A program made the translations under genes and the position numbers. DNA of 64,000 nucleotides from Xenorhabdus eapokensis. GTDB taxonomy: Bacteria > Pseudomonadota > Gammaproteobacteria > Enterobacterales > Enterobacteriaceae. The notes under the pieces were generated by a model. The model was not told the origin of the DNA and did no database searches. It was given only the letters and a program-made list of their open reading frames with translations. The stretch is taken from the NCBI RefSeq assembly GCF_001908105.1, contig NZ_MKGQ01000011.1, forward strand, positions 70,419 to 134,418, given 5' to 3'. Positions 8,191-18,711 of the stretch are shown here, piece after piece (within the stretch, counting starts at the first letter, position 1; every line of letters begins with the position of its first letter).

Positions 8191-10662
8191 TTACATCTGT
8201 TTTTTCACACGCCTGGTTGGTGCCGTGTTGGCAGGATCATCAGGCCATAAATGTTTGGGGTAACGCCCTTTCATCTCTTTTTGCACCTCACGATAAGTTC
8301 CCTGCCAAAACGCGGCGAGGTCTTGCGTGATCTGTAATGGACGATGGGCAGGAGATAACAACTCAATGACAACCGGAACCCGTCCTTTCGCCAATACTGG
8401 ATTTTGCTGCTCTCCGTACATTTCCTGCATTCTCACTGCCAGTACAGGAGGTTTATCATGGAAATACTGGATAGCGATTCTGCTCCCAGTTGGCACAGTG
8501 TAATTAGTAGGCAATTCATTATCCAGTATTTGCCGCTGTTGCCAATCAAGCAATCCTATCAAACAGGAGGACAGTTCAATCTGGCGCAAGCCTTTCAAGT
8601 CATCAACCCCCTCCAAGGCAGGAAGCAACCACTGTTCAAGGGTGTTCAACAATGCTTCGTCATCAATTGCAGGCCATTCGACCTCCGGTAACCATTCTGT
8701 CGCCCTTTGCAGACGAATACGCAACTGTAACGCTTCCTGTGACCAATTCAATGCCGACAATCCTTCCTGTCTGACCCAATTCAGCAAGGCTTCCTGTAAT
8801 TCTGATGCCGAAGGCTTTGCCAATGGCTGTGCTTTGACAATTAATCGCCCACATTGCAAACGCTTCCACGCCCGTAACGAACCTTTACTATCATCCCACT
8901 CTACAGTTGTATGTTCAGTAAACAGAAGAGGGTGCTGTTTTATGGTCTGCTCAATGTCCAATGGACAAGCAAGTAAAACCCGCGCCTCAGGCTGGCTACT
9001 TCCTTGCTGTAACGAGGGAGCCACCAACCAGGCTTCTCCCGCAAGCGGCGCTTCACGTTCCAGTGCCACCCCCAAGCCATTGGCTAACTGAAAACGCCCA
9101 AGATTATCGCGGTTTTTGGCAATCCGATCTGGGAAACCCTGTACTAATAGTTCAGGTACAAGATCCAATCTGAGGTTCTTAATATGGCTTGCAAAATTCC
9201 TGACAAGTTGATTAGCCCTCTGCTGCCAATGACGCTGATTCGTCGTCATCCAATAGAGAAGATCAGGCTGTCCACGACGCGGAGGTTCTTCCAGAATAGC
9301 AACTAATTTCGCTGCTGTTATTAATGCTGCACTGCCTTCTCTTCCTTTACCTTCGCTCTCCTTGGCTGAACACAATATGGCAGCCAACCGCGGCTCACTA
9401 CCGAATTCTGCCATTTGCCAACCACGGGCAGTCAGTTGCAAGTGATCGTCCAACGCTCCCAGACGCAGCAACAGAGATTCCGCAACGGCCAGTGCGGGTT
9501 GGGGTGGATTGTCCAGCCAATGAAGTTGGGTGCTGTCACGGCATCCCCATTGCAATAAAGAGAGCAGTAATCCACTTAGATCTGAATGTAAGATCTCTGG
9601 CTCACAGTGCTCTCTGGCTCTTTCTGCCTGATCCTGACTAAATAAGTGCCAACAAACACCGGCCTCTAATCGCCCAGCCCGCCCTGCTCGCTGAACCATA
9701 GATGCCTGGCTGATGCGTTGGGTAATCAAACGCGTCAGGCCACTCTTCGGTTCAAATCGGCCAGATCGTTCCAGTCCGCTGTCGACGACTAACCGGATAC
9801 CTTCAATCGTCAAACTGGTTTCGGCAATATTGGTAGCCAGAACAACTTTACGCATCCCCACTGGCGCTGGCGTTATTGCCTTGCGTTGTTCTGACAACGA
9901 CAATGCACCATATAATGGACACAACAACGTATCGTCATTGATCTTGCCTGCTAATTGCGACAACACCCGCTGAATTTCACCGACTCCGGGCAGAAACAGC
10001 AACAACGATCCCGTCTCCTGCTGCAATAACCGCAATACCGCCGATGCAACTGATTGTTCAAAAGGCTGATGAGAAGGAAGTGGATGATATGACCTTATTA
10101 CCGGATAACTGCGCCCTTCTGACACAATCACAGGCGCATCGGCTAATAAAGCAGAAAGACGCTGGTTATCCAATGTTGCCGACATCACCAGAATACGCAG
10201 GTCATCGCGCAACCCTTCCTGTACATCCAGCAGCAATGCCAGTGCAAGATCGGCCTGTAAGCTACGTTCATGAAATTCATCAAGAATGACGAGAGAGACA
10301 CCGCTTAATTCAGGGTCTTGTTGCAGCATACGCGTCAGAATTCCTTCGGTCACAACCTCAAGCCGTGTTGCAGCACTGACTTTGCTTTCTGAACGCATCC
10401 GGTAGCCTATGGTCATACCAACAGGCTCATTGAGTTGTTCGGCAAGGCGCTCAGCCACACTACGTGCGGCAATACGCCGCGGTTCCAGCATAATAATGCG
10501 CCCCGACAACTGTGCCTGATGTAAAATCGCCAATGGCAATCCGGTCGATTTTCCAGCTCCCGTTGGTGCATGTAATAACACTTGCTGCGACGTTTGCAAT
10601 GCAGTAATAACGGATCCCACGACGTCATAAATGGGTAATACGTCACAAATAGGTAATGACAA
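8191..10662 (-). CDS. hrpB: ATP-dependent RNA helicase HrpB
   Basis: DExH-box helicase of the HrpA/HrpB family; the physiological substrate in enterics is not well defined. It is 823 aa. The Walker A motif APTGAGKST lies at ~residues 32-40, the motif II box reads LDEFHERS, SATLDNQ is motif III, and QRAGRAGR near residue 325 is motif VI. The helicase-associated and HrpB-specific C-terminal domains follow. It is divergent from sfsA, with a 91-bp shared promoter region, and is followed by mrcB on the same strand. Confidence 0.95.
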   Translation of the reverse strand: MSLPICDVLPIYDVVGSVITALQTSQQVLLHAPTGAGKSTGLPLAILHQAQLSGRIIMLEPRRIAARSVAERLAEQLNEPVGMTIGYRMRSESKVSAATRLEVVTEGILTRMLQQDPELSGVSLVILDEFHERSLQADLALALLLDVQEGLRDDLRILVMSATLDNQRLSALLADAPVIVSEGRSYPVIRSYHPLPSHQPFEQSVASAVLRLLQQETGSLLLFLPGVGEIQRVLSQLAGKINDDTLLCPLYGALSLSEQRKAITPAPVGMRKVVLATNIAETSLTIEGIRLVVDSGLERSGRFEPKSGLTRLITQRISQASMVQRAGRAGRLEAGVCWHLFSQDQAERAREHCEPEILHSDLSGLLLSLLQWGCRDSTQLHWLDNPPQPALAVAESLLLRLGALDDHLQLTARGWQMAEFGSEPRLAAILCSAKESEGKGREGSAALITAAKLVAILEEPPRRGQPDLLYWMTTNQRHWQQRANQLVRNFASHIKNLRLDLVPELLVQGFPDRIAKNRDNLGRFQLANGLGVALEREAPLAGEAWLVAPSLQQGSSQPEARVLLACPLDIEQTIKQHPLLFTEHTTVEWDDSKGSLRAWKRLQCGRLIVKAQPLAKPSASELQEALLNWVRQEGLSALNWSQEALQLRIRLQRATEWLPEVEWPAIDDEALLNTLEQWLLPALEGVDDLKGLRQIELSSCLIGLLDWQQRQILDNELPTNYTVPTGSRIAIQYFHDKPPVLAVRMQEMYGEQQNPVLAKGRVPVVIELLSPAHRPLQITQDLAAFWQGTYREVQKEMKGRYPKHLWPDDPANTAPTRRVKKQM

Positions 10663-10753
10663 AGGATCACCATAATGAATTAACTTTCAATGGATGCCAT
10701 TGTAGCATTAGCGCTTTTGATTTCATTCGCCCACGGGTTATGAAGGAAAGTTT

Positions 10754-11464
10754 ATGGAATTTTCACCTCCCCTGAAGCCTGCTACCTTAATCCGCCGCTA
10801 TAAACGCTTTCTGGCCGATGTCCTCACGCCAGAAGGAGAAACACTCACCATACACTGTGCCAATACGGGGGCCATGACAGGATGTGCCACGCCAGGAGAT
10901 ACCGTGTGGTATTCCACATCCGATAATCCTAAACGCAAATATCCCAATAGCTGGGAATTAACACACACCCAAGATGGTCACTGGATTTGTGTCAATACTC
11001 TCAGAGCCAATGATCTGGCCTATCAAGCTATTGAAAAAAATACCATTTCAGAATTATCTGGATATGAGCACATGAGTCGTGAAATTCGCTATGGAAAAGA
11101 GAAAAGTCGTATAGATTTATTGTTGCAATCAAAACAAAAGGTTAACTGTTATATTGAAATCAAATCAGTCACATTGTTACAGGAAAATTATGGATATTTT
11201 CCCGACGCTGTCACAATTCGAGGGCAAAAACATTTACGTGAGCTATCATTGATAGCACAACAAGGCCAGCGGGCTGTTTTGTTATTTGCTGTCTTACATT
11301 CTGGGATTAGTCAGGTTGCAGCAGCAAAACATATCGACCCTGATTATGCTTTTCTTTTGGAACAAGCATATCAATCAGGGGTCGAAGTAATCTGTTATAA
11401 GGCCAACATGACAGAAAACGGCATGGTTATAAGTGACAAATTATCTTTTGTATCAATGGGATAA
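10754..11464 (+). CDS. sfsA: Sugar fermentation stimulation protein SfsA
   Basis: SfsA is a nucleic-acid-binding protein first described as stimulating maltose metabolism genes with CRP; its exact role is unclear. It is 236 aa with the conserved central region [11 protein letters not shown]...AIEKNTI and a PD-(D/E)xK-like nuclease fold signature, SRIDLLLQ followed by [10 protein letters not shown]. An AAGGAAAG signal precedes the ATG. It is placed between hrpB (divergent) and dksA (same strand, 195 bp downstream), as in E. coli. Confidence 0.94.
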   Translation: MEFSPPLKPATLIRRYKRFLADVLTPEGETLTIHCANTGAMTGCATPGDTVWYSTSDNPKRKYPNSWELTHTQDGHWICVNTLRANDLAYQAIEKNTISELSGYEHMSREIRYGKEKSRIDLLLQSKQKVNCYIEIKSVTLLQENYGYFPDAVTIRGQKHLRELSLIAQQGQRAVLLFAVLHSGISQVAAAKHIDPDYAFLLEQAYQSGVEVICYKANMTENGMVISDKLSFVSMG

Positions 11465-11608
11465 TTTGTAAACAAATCATACTAACGAGAGGGGTTTTGC
11501 AACATATTTAGGCAGTAAACATGCCTGCCTTCACACCATTGCAAAACTAATGGCAGGAACAATTGCCAACCTCGCAGTCATCTGCTATTTATAGCGGCCT
11601 ATTTTTTT

Positions 11609-11626
11609 CCCCCTCTTGTCGGGGGG
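11609..11626 (+). promoter_or_regulatory. Hairpin in the dksA leader
   Basis: CCCCC and GGGGG form a short GC stem with a 7-nt loop about 35 bp before the dksA ATG. The T-run lies on the 5' side, so it is not a normal terminator for the plus strand. It may be a leader structure; no function can be assigned from sequence alone. Confidence 0.35.
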
Positions 11627-11659
11627 TCGTTTGATAGTGCGTGTGTAAGGAGAAGCATT

Positions 11660-12115
11660 ATGCAAGAAGGGCAAAAACGTAAAACCTCGTCCTTGAGCAT
11701 TCTCGCCATCGCTGGGGTAGAACCTTACCAAGAAAAGCCAGGCGAAGAATACATGAACGATGCCCAGTTAAAGCATTTCAAGCTGATTCTGGAAGCATGG
11801 CGCAACCAACTCAGGGATGAAGTAGACCGTACTGTATCTCATATGCAAGATGAGGCAGCAAACTTCCCGGATCCAGTTGACCGTGCGGCGCAAGAAGAAG
11901 AGTTCAGTCTTGAATTACGTAATCGGGATCGTGAGCGTAAGTTGATCAAAAAGATCGAAAAAACGCTGAAAAAGGTCGAAGAAGAGGACTTTGGCTATTG
12001 TGAGGCCTGTGGAATTGAAATCGGCATCCGCCGTTTAGAAGCTCGCCCAACAGCCGATTTATGTATTGACTGTAAGACGTTGGCCGAAATTCGTGAAAAA
12101 CAAATGGCTGGCTAA
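11660..12115 (+). CDS. dksA: RNA polymerase-binding transcription factor DksA
   Basis: Binds the RNA polymerase secondary channel and works with ppGpp in the stringent response, repressing rRNA promoters and activating amino acid synthesis genes. It is 151 aa and almost identical, as I recall it, to E. coli DksA. The coiled-coil tip carries the essential acidic residues in FPDPVDRA (Asp71 and Asp74). A zinc finger is formed by CEAC and CIDC near the C-terminus. A strong AAGGAGAAG signal precedes the start. It is followed by a hairpin and gluQ, the usual dksA-gluQ order. Confidence 0.98.
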   Translation: MQEGQKRKTSSLSILAIAGVEPYQEKPGEEYMNDAQLKHFKLILEAWRNQLRDEVDRTVSHMQDEAANFPDPVDRAAQEEEFSLELRNRDRERKLIKKIEKTLKKVEEEDFGYCEACGIEIGIRRLEARPTADLCIDCKTLAEIREKQMAG

Positions 12116-12129
12116 CCAATAGGGTTAAG

Positions 12130-12150
12130 TACGGCGCTAAACGCGCCGTA
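12130..12150 (+). terminator. Hairpin after dksA, possible weak terminator
   Basis: TACGGCG and CGCCGTA pair over a 7-nt loop between dksA and gluQ. There is no T-run after it, so it may only attenuate transcription into gluQ or protect the dksA mRNA end. Confidence 0.5.
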
Positions 12151-12171
12151 TGCCCCTATGTTGAATCCACT

Positions 12172-13053
12172 ATGACTCAATCTGAACACTCCTCGTTATA
12201 TATTGGGCGTTTTGCTCCCTCTCCTTCTGGCGATCTCCATTTTGGTTCTCTGGTAACGGCACTAGGCAGTTATCTGCAAGCCCGTGCTTGCCACGGAAAA
12301 TGGCTGATGCGGATTGACGATATTGATCCCCCACGGGAAATTCCCGGAGCCGCCAACCGGATATTACAAGCCCTTGAGCATTACGGACTTTATTGGGATG
12401 GCGAAGTACTCTATCAATCTCAGCGTCATGACGCTTACCGTGCCATCCTTGATCAATTAAAACAGCAAGGAGATAGCTATTATTGCACCTGCACCCGCCA
12501 ACGCATCCAACAATTAGGCGGCTTTTATGATAGCCACTGCCAACATTTACATCTGCCAGTTCACAACGCTGCAATTCGTCTAAAACAGCACCAGCCGATT
12601 TACGGTTTTTACGATAAATTGCAAGGCCATATCACTGTTCCTACAGAAATGGCCGAGGAAGATTTCATTATTTATCGCAAAGATGGTTTATTTGCCTATA
12701 ATCTTGTCGTTGTTATTGATGATAACTATCAAGGTGTCACTGAAATTGTCAGAGGAGCTGATTTAATTGAACCCACAGTTCGCCAGCTATCTCTGTATCA
12801 GCATTTGAATTTTGCAACACCAAATTATGTGCATTTACCTCTCGTGTTAAATAAAGAGGGAAATAAACTTTCTAAGCAAAATCATGCCCAGCCGATCCCA
12901 TTGAACGATCCAAGGCCATTGCTTATAGATGCGTTATCATTTTTAAATCAGCCCATTATTGCAGGCTGGCAGGATCTCACAACAGATCAACTGCTACAGC
13001 AGGCTATCATCGGTTGGAATATAAACGTGGTTCCGCCAAAAAAACCTAATTAA
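12172..13053 (+). CDS. gluQ: Glutamyl-Q tRNA(Asp) synthetase
   Basis: Attaches glutamate to the queuosine base at position 34 of tRNA-Asp; a truncated glutamyl-tRNA synthetase without an anticodon-binding domain. It is 293 aa. The HIGH-like motif is PSGDLHFGS near residues 18-26, the KMSKS-like motif is KLSKQNH, and a zinc site is formed by YYCTCTR and the later YDSHC. The substrate chain is present in this window: queD and queE make the queuosine precursor, and a tRNA-Asp gene lies at the right end. dksA precedes it by 56 nt. Confidence 0.95.
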   Translation: MTQSEHSSLYIGRFAPSPSGDLHFGSLVTALGSYLQARACHGKWLMRIDDIDPPREIPGAANRILQALEHYGLYWDGEVLYQSQRHDAYRAILDQLKQQGDSYYCTCTRQRIQQLGGFYDSHCQHLHLPVHNAAIRLKQHQPIYGFYDKLQGHITVPTEMAEEDFIIYRKDGLFAYNLVVVIDDNYQGVTEIVRGADLIEPTVRQLSLYQHLNFATPNYVHLPLVLNKEGNKLSKQNHAQPIPLNDPRPLLIDALSFLNQPIIAGWQDLTTDQLLQQAIIGWNINVVPPKKPN

Positions 13054-13172
13054 TAGACTAAGTTAAATAAAGTCTTTCTATTGATACTGTAGGCATTCTC
13101 AAAAAATGTCCAGTAAGTTATGATTGGCGGCTGTTTTTTGTCTTAATTGATCAGTCACTACCGAGGTGTACC

Positions 13173-14720
13173 ATTTTTAACCGAGTAGCAACTTTCTGCC
13201 GTAATCTGCTAATCCGCGATCACAGAGCAAAGCACGACACACCGGCAGTCAGTGAAAGGCCAGTCACCGTATCTGACCATTCTGCTCAAACAGAGAGCAG
13301 TCCTTTGCGTAAACATCGCAGAGGGAATTATTCATCTTCATCACATGCCGAAAACGACAAAATGAAGAAAAAATCCGCAAAGGCAGCGCCTTCGGACTCC
13401 CCGATCACGGTGATCCCACGCGAACAACACCAAATTTCACGCAAGGACATCAGTGATAATGCCTTGAAGGTTCTGTATCGCCTAAATAAATCAGGTTTTG
13501 AAGCCTATCTGGTCGGTGGCGGAGTTCGTGATCTACTGCTGCACAAAAAACCCAAAGATTTTGATATAGCAACCAATGCAACACCTGAACAAGTTCGTCA
13601 ACTGTTCCGTAACTGTCGCCTTGTCGGACGTCGTTTCCGCCTTGCCCATATCATGTTTGGCCCTGATGTGATTGAAGTTGCCACTTTCCGTGGGCCACAT
13701 GATCAAATTGGAAATAATGACCGCAACCAGTCACATAAAGCCCAAAGCGGCATGTTATTGCGTGATAATATTTTCGGTTCAATAGAAGAAGATGCGGTTC
13801 GTCGCGATTTCACGATCAATAGCCTCTATTATGGCATTGAAGATTTCGCACTGCGGGATTACGCGGGTGGCATGGCCGATCTGAATGCTGGCATTATTCG
13901 CCTGATTGGTGATCCAGAAACGCGCTATCGGGAAGATCCCGTGCGTATGCTGCGGGCAGTCCGTTTTGCCAGCAAACTGAATATGACTATCGAGCCAGCT
14001 ACCGCTGAACCTATCCCGCGCCTTGCCTCTCTGTTGAAAGATATTCCAGCGGCACGTCTGTTCGAAGAATCTCTGAAACTGTTACAGACAGGACAGGGTT
14101 ATAGGACTTATAAACTGCTGCGCGAATATCAGTTGTTCCAGCCATTGTTTCCGCTTATTCAACCTGGTTTCACCCAACGTGGTGATTCATCAATGGAAAA
14201 GCTACTGACACAAGTGCTGAAAAATACCGATTTTCGCTTACAAAGTGACAAAAGGGTTAATCCCGCTTTCTTATTTGCAGCCATGCTATGGTATCCATTG
14301 ATTGAACATGCGGAAAAACTGACACAAGAAGGCGGATTACAATATTACGACGCTTTTGCGTTAGCCATGAATGATATTCTTGATGAACAGTGCCGTTCCA
14401 TTGCGATCCCGAAACGCCATACCACAACCATGCGCGATATCTGGTTGCTTCAGCTTCGCTTGTCGCGCCGTCAAGGAAAACGAGCAAATAAATTGATGGA
14501 ACATCCGAAGTTCCGTGCTGCGTATGATTTACTAGAATTACGCGCCAGCATTGAGCCACGCCATGAACTGAAAGAACTGGTACAGTGGTGGAGTGCATTC
14601 CAACAATCGACTGCATCACAACAGCGCGAAATGATATCAGGGCTGGGCAGCGAGCCCATTCGCCGCAGGACACGCCCCCACCGTGGTGGACGCATTCGCC
14701 AGAATAGGAATCATGGTTAA
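13173..14720 (+). CDS. pcnB: Poly(A) polymerase I, probable AUU start
   Basis: Adds poly(A) tails to RNA 3' ends, promoting decay, and controls ColE1-type plasmid copy number. A frame from the ATT at 13173 is open to the stop and encodes 515 aa; its first residues (I/M)[12 protein letters not shown] match the remembered E. coli PcnB start MFTRVANFCRKVL, which is also read from AUU. AGGTG at 13164-13168 lies 4 nt upstream. The next usable starts, TTG at 13305 and ATG at 13362, would delete 44 or 63 conserved-side residues. The nucleotidyltransferase core shows [11 protein letters not shown], the KDFDIAT metal motif, and [16 protein letters not shown] basic tail ([16 protein letters not shown]) binds RNA. 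folK follows immediately. Confidence 0.92.
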   Translation: MFNRVATFCRNLLIRDHRAKHDTPAVSERPVTVSDHSAQTESSPLRKHRRGNYSSSSHAENDKMKKKSAKAAPSDSPITVIPREQHQISRKDISDNALKVLYRLNKSGFEAYLVGGGVRDLLLHKKPKDFDIATNATPEQVRQLFRNCRLVGRRFRLAHIMFGPDVIEVATFRGPHDQIGNNDRNQSHKAQSGMLLRDNIFGSIEEDAVRRDFTINSLYYGIEDFALRDYAGGMADLNAGIIRLIGDPETRYREDPVRMLRAVRFASKLNMTIEPATAEPIPRLASLLKDIPAARLFEESLKLLQTGQGYRTYKLLREYQLFQPLFPLIQPGFTQRGDSSMEKLLTQVLKNTDFRLQSDKRVNPAFLFAAMLWYPLIEHAEKLTQEGGLQYYDAFALAMNDILDEQCRSIAIPKRHTTTMRDIWLLQLRLSRRQGKRANKLMEHPKFRAAYDLLELRASIEPRHELKELVQWWSAFQQSTASQQREMISGLGSEPIRRRTRPHRGGRIRQNRNHG

Positions 14721-14721
14721 T

Positions 14722-15204
14722 ATGACGTTAGTCTATATCGCCATTGGCAGCAATCTGGCTGATCCTATGCAGCAAGTCAATAACGCACTTGCTGCCTTGC
14801 GCAAGATCCCTGATACCACCTTTGTGGTGCGATCATCTTTTTACCGAACTAAGCCAATGGGGCCACAGGATCAACCTGATTACCTCAATCTTGCTGTCGC
14901 ATTGGAAACCCAATTATCTCCAGTTCGATTGCTTGATCACACCCAAGCAATCGAACTGGAACAAGGACGCATTCGTAAGGGCGAACGCTGGGGACCTAGA
15001 ACGCTCGATTTGGATATCATGCTGTTTGGTCATCACATCATCAACACTGACCGCTTGACCGTTCCCCACTACGGGTTAAAACAGCGTGAATTCATGCTCT
15101 ATCCACTTGCAGAAATCGCACCAGACCTTGTATTTCCCGATGGAGAAACTCTGGCAGAACAATTAAAAAAAGTGCCAGAAAACGGCCTGACGCTTTGGTT
15201 ATAG
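14722..15204 (+). CDS. folK: 6-hydroxymethyl-7,8-dihydropterin pyrophosphokinase
   Basis: Transfers pyrophosphate from ATP to 6-hydroxymethyldihydropterin in folate synthesis. The start at 14722 gives 160 aa beginning MTLVYIAIGSNL, which is how the family begins. An ATG at 14713 overlaps the pcnB stop and is an alternative; a GTG at 14683 is unlikely. The HPPK signature is RWGPRTLDLDIMLFG at ~residues 88-102, with the two metal-binding aspartates. It is translationally close to pcnB, as in E. coli. Confidence 0.95.
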   Translation: MTLVYIAIGSNLADPMQQVNNALAALRKIPDTTFVVRSSFYRTKPMGPQDQPDYLNLAVALETQLSPVRLLDHTQAIELEQGRIRKGERWGPRTLDLDIMLFGHHIINTDRLTVPHYGLKQREFMLYPLAEIAPDLVFPDGETLAEQLKKVPENGLTLWL

Positions 15205-15265
15205 CTTGTAATGTAGTAGAAAAGCAACTTGAAAAATAGAGGGTATAACGATTCAGGAGAGAATG

Positions 15266-16057
15266 ATGAAACCAACAACCCTGGCTGATTTAAGTCAGTT
15301 AAAAAAAGAAAAGCGTAAATTTGCAACGATCACAGCTTACGATGCCAGTTTTGCCCACCTTTTTGCTGAACAAGGCATTCATGTCATGCTCATTGGTGAT
15401 TCACTCGGCATGACCATACAGGGGTTCGATTCTACCCTGCCGGTTACGATTGAAGATATCTCTTACCACACCCGAAGTGTTCGCGCTGGCGCCCCTCATA
15501 CTTTTCTCATCGCAGATATGCCTTTCATGAGCTACGCCACCCCCAAACAAAGTTTTGACAATGCGGCGGCATTAATGCGTTCTGGTGCCAATATGGTCAA
15601 AATTGAAGGCGGAGACTGGCTATGTGATACCGTCAACATGCTGACCGAGCGTGCCGTTCCCGTTTGCGGCCATTTAGGTCTGACACCACAATCAGTCAAT
15701 GTATTCGGTGGCTATAAAGTTCAGGGGCGCGATGAATCCTCAGCCCAAAAATTATTTGACGATGCGATTGCTTTGGAAAAAGCCGGTATGCAACTCCTGG
15801 TGTTAGAATGTGTTCCGACTACACTGGCACAACGCATCACTGAAGCGCTGGACATTCCGGTTATCGGCATCGGCGCAGGCAATATGACTGACGGTCAAAT
15901 TCTGGTTATGCATGATGCCTTGGGTATCACCGCAAAACCACCTAAATTTGCTAAAGACTTCCTCAAAGAAACTGGCAATATAAGGGACGCCATCCGCCTA
16001 TACATTGAACAAGTAGAAAGCGGTGCTTATCCCGACTTGGCTCATTCATTCAACTGA
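15266..16057 (+). CDS. panB: 3-methyl-2-oxobutanoate hydroxymethyltransferase
   Basis: Makes ketopantoate from 2-ketoisovalerate and methylenetetrahydrofolate, the first step of pantothenate synthesis. The start at 15266 gives 263 aa beginning MKPTT, with AGGAG 6 nt upstream; the adjacent ATG at 15263 is only 3 nt from it. Metal ligands fall at Asp45 (IGDSLGM), Asp84 (ADMPFM) and Glu114 (KIEGG), and the catalytic Glu is in LLVLECVP. It is followed by panC after 39 nt. Confidence 0.96.
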   Translation: MKPTTLADLSQLKKEKRKFATITAYDASFAHLFAEQGIHVMLIGDSLGMTIQGFDSTLPVTIEDISYHTRSVRAGAPHTFLIADMPFMSYATPKQSFDNAAALMRSGANMVKIEGGDWLCDTVNMLTERAVPVCGHLGLTPQSVNVFGGYKVQGRDESSAQKLFDDAIALEKAGMQLLVLECVPTTLAQRITEALDIPVIGIGAGNMTDGQILVMHDALGITAKPPKFAKDFLKETGNIRDAIRLYIEQVESGAYPDLAHSFN

Positions 16058-16096
16058 TTATTTTCCAGCATGACGGCTAATTAAAGGAGTACAGCA

Positions 16097-16954
16097 ATGC
16101 TGATTATAGAAACGATCCCAATTTTACGCCGAGAAATTCGTCGCTGGCGCCAGGCAGGCAAGCGTATTGCTTTCGTTCCCACAATGGGAAACCTGCATGA
16201 TGGTCACATGGCGTTAGTTGATACTGCCAAAGCGCAAGCTGACGTCGTTATTGTCAGCATTTTCGTCAATCCGATGCAATTTGACCGAGAAGATGATCTG
16301 GTCAATTATCCGCGAACTTTACAGGAAGATTGCGAAAAACTGAGCCGTCGCAACGTCGAATTGGTATTCGCCCCTAATGTTAACGAGATATACCCACACG
16401 GCTTAAACGGCAACCAAACTTTTATCGAAGTACCAGAACTCTCTCATATCCTTGAAGGTGCCAGCCGACCAGGACATTTCCGTGGCGTTACTACCATTGT
16501 CAGCAAATTGTTTCACCTGATCCAGCCTGATCTGGTTTATTTCGGCGAAAAAGATTTCCAGCAATTACAGATTATCCGCAAGATGATTGCCGATATGGCT
16601 TACGATATTACATTAGTTTCCGTGCCGATCGTCCGTGATAAAAATGGATTGGCGCTGAGTTCGCGTAATAATCTTCTGCCCGCTGAAGAGAAAAAAACTG
16701 CGCCTTTGCTGCACAAAATTATGCAATCGATGGCAGAAAAGCTGAAAAATGGCGAACGGGATACTGAACGACTCATTGAACAGGCATCTGCACATTTGCG
16801 TGAAGAAGGCTTTATGCCGGATGAGTTATTTATCCGTGATGCAGAAAACCTGATGCCATTAACAGCACAAAGTAAAAAAGCCGTGATCCTAATGGCTGCA
16901 TGGTTAGGTCAAACACGACTGATTGATAATCAACAGGTTGATTTAGCTGACTGA
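16097..16954 (+). CDS. panC: Pantothenate synthetase
   Basis: Condenses pantoate with beta-alanine using ATP; a cytoplasmic dimer. It is 285 aa with the HIGH-like motif [13 protein letters not shown] near residues 28-40 and the KMSKS-like LALSSRN. It forms an operon with panB, preceded by TAAAGGAG. In E. coli and many relatives panD, which makes beta-alanine, follows nearby; here a terminator and the convergent yadH follow directly, so panD is elsewhere or absent. Confidence 0.96.
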   Translation: MLIIETIPILRREIRRWRQAGKRIAFVPTMGNLHDGHMALVDTAKAQADVVIVSIFVNPMQFDREDDLVNYPRTLQEDCEKLSRRNVELVFAPNVNEIYPHGLNGNQTFIEVPELSHILEGASRPGHFRGVTTIVSKLFHLIQPDLVYFGEKDFQQLQIIRKMIADMAYDITLVSVPIVRDKNGLALSSRNNLLPAEEKKTAPLLHKIMQSMAEKLKNGERDTERLIEQASAHLREEGFMPDELFIRDAENLMPLTAQSKKAVILMAAWLGQTRLIDNQQVDLAD

Positions 16955-16978
16955 TTTTATGGGCTGCATGTATCCCTC

Positions 16979-17003
16979 ACTCCGCCGCAATCAACGGCGG
17001 AGT
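16979..17003. terminator. Bidirectional terminator between panC and yadH
   Basis: ACTCCGCCG and CGGCGGAGT form a perfect 9-bp GC-rich stem with a 7-nt loop, followed by AT-rich sequence. It lies between two convergent genes and can serve both. Confidence 0.8.
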
Positions 17004-17017
17004 ATAAATTTTGGCTA

Positions 17018-17791
17018 TTAGGTTCTTAGCCCTCGCCCTGATTCAATGAGATACCAGGCCAATGCATAGAATCCAACAATAAAGATCCCCAACATACCTA
17101 ATGTCATCACCAGAGAAACATCCATAATACCGAGAAAACCGTAGCGGAAACCACTGACCATATAGACGATCGGATTAAGCTTTGACACTATCTGCCAAAA
17201 AGCAGGCAACAAGGTAAGGGAGTAGAATACGCCGCCTAAATAGGTCAACGGTGTCAGAACAAATGTTGGAATAATACTAATATCATCGAATGTTTTCGCA
17301 AAAATAGCATTCAGCAGCCCCGCCAATGAAAAGAGGATCGACGTTGCCAGCAAAGTGATCACCACCATGCCCCATGAATGTATCTGTAATGGTACAAACA
17401 ATAGGGAAACCGATGTCACCATAATGCCAACGCATACCCCACGGGCTACTCCGCCCCCAACAAATCCAGCAATGATGATATGGGTTGGAACCGGAGCAAC
17501 CAGCACTTCTTCAATACTGCGCTGAAATTTAGCGCCGAAGAAAGATGAAGAAACGTTAGCGTAAGAGTTGGTGATCACTGACATCATTATCAGCCCTGGC
17601 ACAATAAACTGCATATAACCAAAGCCACCCATTTCGCCAATACGGGAGCCAACCAGATTGCCGAAGATGACGAAATAAAGGGACATAGTGATCACAGGCG
17701 GCAGTAATGTCTGCACCCAAATACGACCAAAACGAGTGACCTCTTTAATCCAAATGGTTTTCAGAGCTACCCAATATAGTTGGAACATCAT
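17018..17791 (-). CDS. yadH: ABC-2 type transporter permease YadH
   Basis: Membrane subunit of an ABC exporter of unknown substrate, partner of YadG. It is 257 aa with six predicted membrane segments; the ABC-2 signature region is near GLLNAIFAKTFDDIS and GGVFYSLTLLPAFW. Its ATG overlaps the yadG stop region by 4 nt, so the two are translationally coupled. It is convergent with panC, as in E. coli. Confidence 0.93.
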   Translation of the reverse strand: MMFQLYWVALKTIWIKEVTRFGRIWVQTLLPPVITMSLYFVIFGNLVGSRIGEMGGFGYMQFIVPGLIMMSVITNSYANVSSSFFGAKFQRSIEEVLVAPVPTHIIIAGFVGGGVARGVCVGIMVTSVSLLFVPLQIHSWGMVVITLLATSILFSLAGLLNAIFAKTFDDISIIPTFVLTPLTYLGGVFYSLTLLPAFWQIVSKLNPIVYMVSGFRYGFLGIMDVSLVMTLGMLGIFIVGFYALAWYLIESGRGLRT

Positions 17792-18711
17792 CTATCTCCT
17801 TGATTATTATTGGTTAGTCCGACAAACAGTTCTTCCAGACGATTCGCTTTGTTACGCATGCTGCTGATTTGTATGCCCTGTGTACTTAGCTGGGTGAAAA
17901 CATCATTTAATCCCTGACCACGTTTTACATCCACTTCCAGTGTTACTGCATCAATTTGACGGTAGTCGTAGCCTTCAACAATAGGCTTCGTCCCTTTCGG
18001 TGATAAATCGAGCAAGAATGTTTCACATTCAAGTTGGCTAAGCAGGTTTTTCATGCTTGTATTTTCCACCAGCTCACCATGTTGGATAATGCCGATGTTT
18101 CGGCACAACATCTCAGCCTCTTCAAGATAGTGAGTCGTCAGAATGATGGTAGTTCCCTGCGCATTCAATTCTTTCAAAAATTCCCACATAGATCGGCGCA
18201 ATTCAATATCCACTCCCGCCGTAGGTTCATCAAGAATTAACAATTTTGGCTGGTGCATTAAAGCACGGGCAATCATTAAACGCCGTTTCATCCCACCCGA
18301 TAAACGAATTGCCCGCTCGTTGCGCTTTCCCCAGAGATCCAATTGAGTAAGGTAGGTTTCCGCTCTCTCCAATGCCACATTGCGCGGAACACCATAATAT
18401 CCCGCCTGGTTTAATACAATCTGAATCACCGTCTCGAACGGGTTGAAATTAAATTCCTGTGGAACAAGGCCAAGCTGCCGTTTAGCATTGACGAGAGCCG
18501 TATCAATATCGTAACCAAAGACCTTGACCTTACCCCCACTCTTATTAACCAAGGAACTAATAATACCTATCGTGGTAGATTTCCCAGCGCCATTTGGCCC
18601 CAAAAGCGCGTAGAAATCACCTTCTTCTACACGCAAATCAATTCCCCGCAGCGCTTTCACTCCAGTCTCATAGACTTTCGTGAGCTGCGTCAATTCCAAT
18701 GCGTAAACCAT
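17788..18711 (-). CDS. yadG: ABC transporter ATP-binding protein YadG
   Basis: ATPase of the YadGH exporter; substrate unknown. It is 307 aa. Walker A is GPNGAGKST near residues 38-46, the ABC signature is LSGGMKRRL, Walker B is LLILDEPTAG, and the switch His is in TTHYLEEAE. The ~85-residue C-terminal extension is usual for this drug/lipid export family. It is divergent from can, with the promoters in 18712-18894. Confidence 0.94.
   Translation of the reverse strand: MVYALELTQLTKVYETGVKALRGIDLRVEEGDFYALLGPNGAGKSTTIGIISSLVNKSGGKVKVFGYDIDTALVNAKRQLGLVPQEFNFNPFETVIQIVLNQAGYYGVPRNVALERAETYLTQLDLWGKRNERAIRLSGGMKRRLMIARALMHQPKLLILDEPTAGVDIELRRSMWEFLKELNAQGTTIILTTHYLEEAEMLCRNIGIIQHGELVENTSMKNLLSQLECETFLLDLSPKGTKPIVEGYDYRQIDAVTLEVDVKRGQGLNDVFTQLSTQGIQISSMRNKANRLEELFVGLTNNNQGDR

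Noticed and set aside
8642..9091. 149-codon plus-strand frame inside hrpB
   Set aside because: It is the antisense shadow of a well-supported helicase gene and has no family signature.
11609..11626. Hairpin before dksA as a terminator of sfsA
   Set aside because: The T-run is on the 5' side of the plus strand, so it does not fit an intrinsic terminator there.
12170..12574. 134-codon minus-strand frame inside gluQ
   Set aside because: Antisense shadow of gluQ; no independent support.
14257..14673. 138-codon minus-strand frame inside pcnB
   Set aside because: Antisense shadow of conserved PcnB coding sequence.
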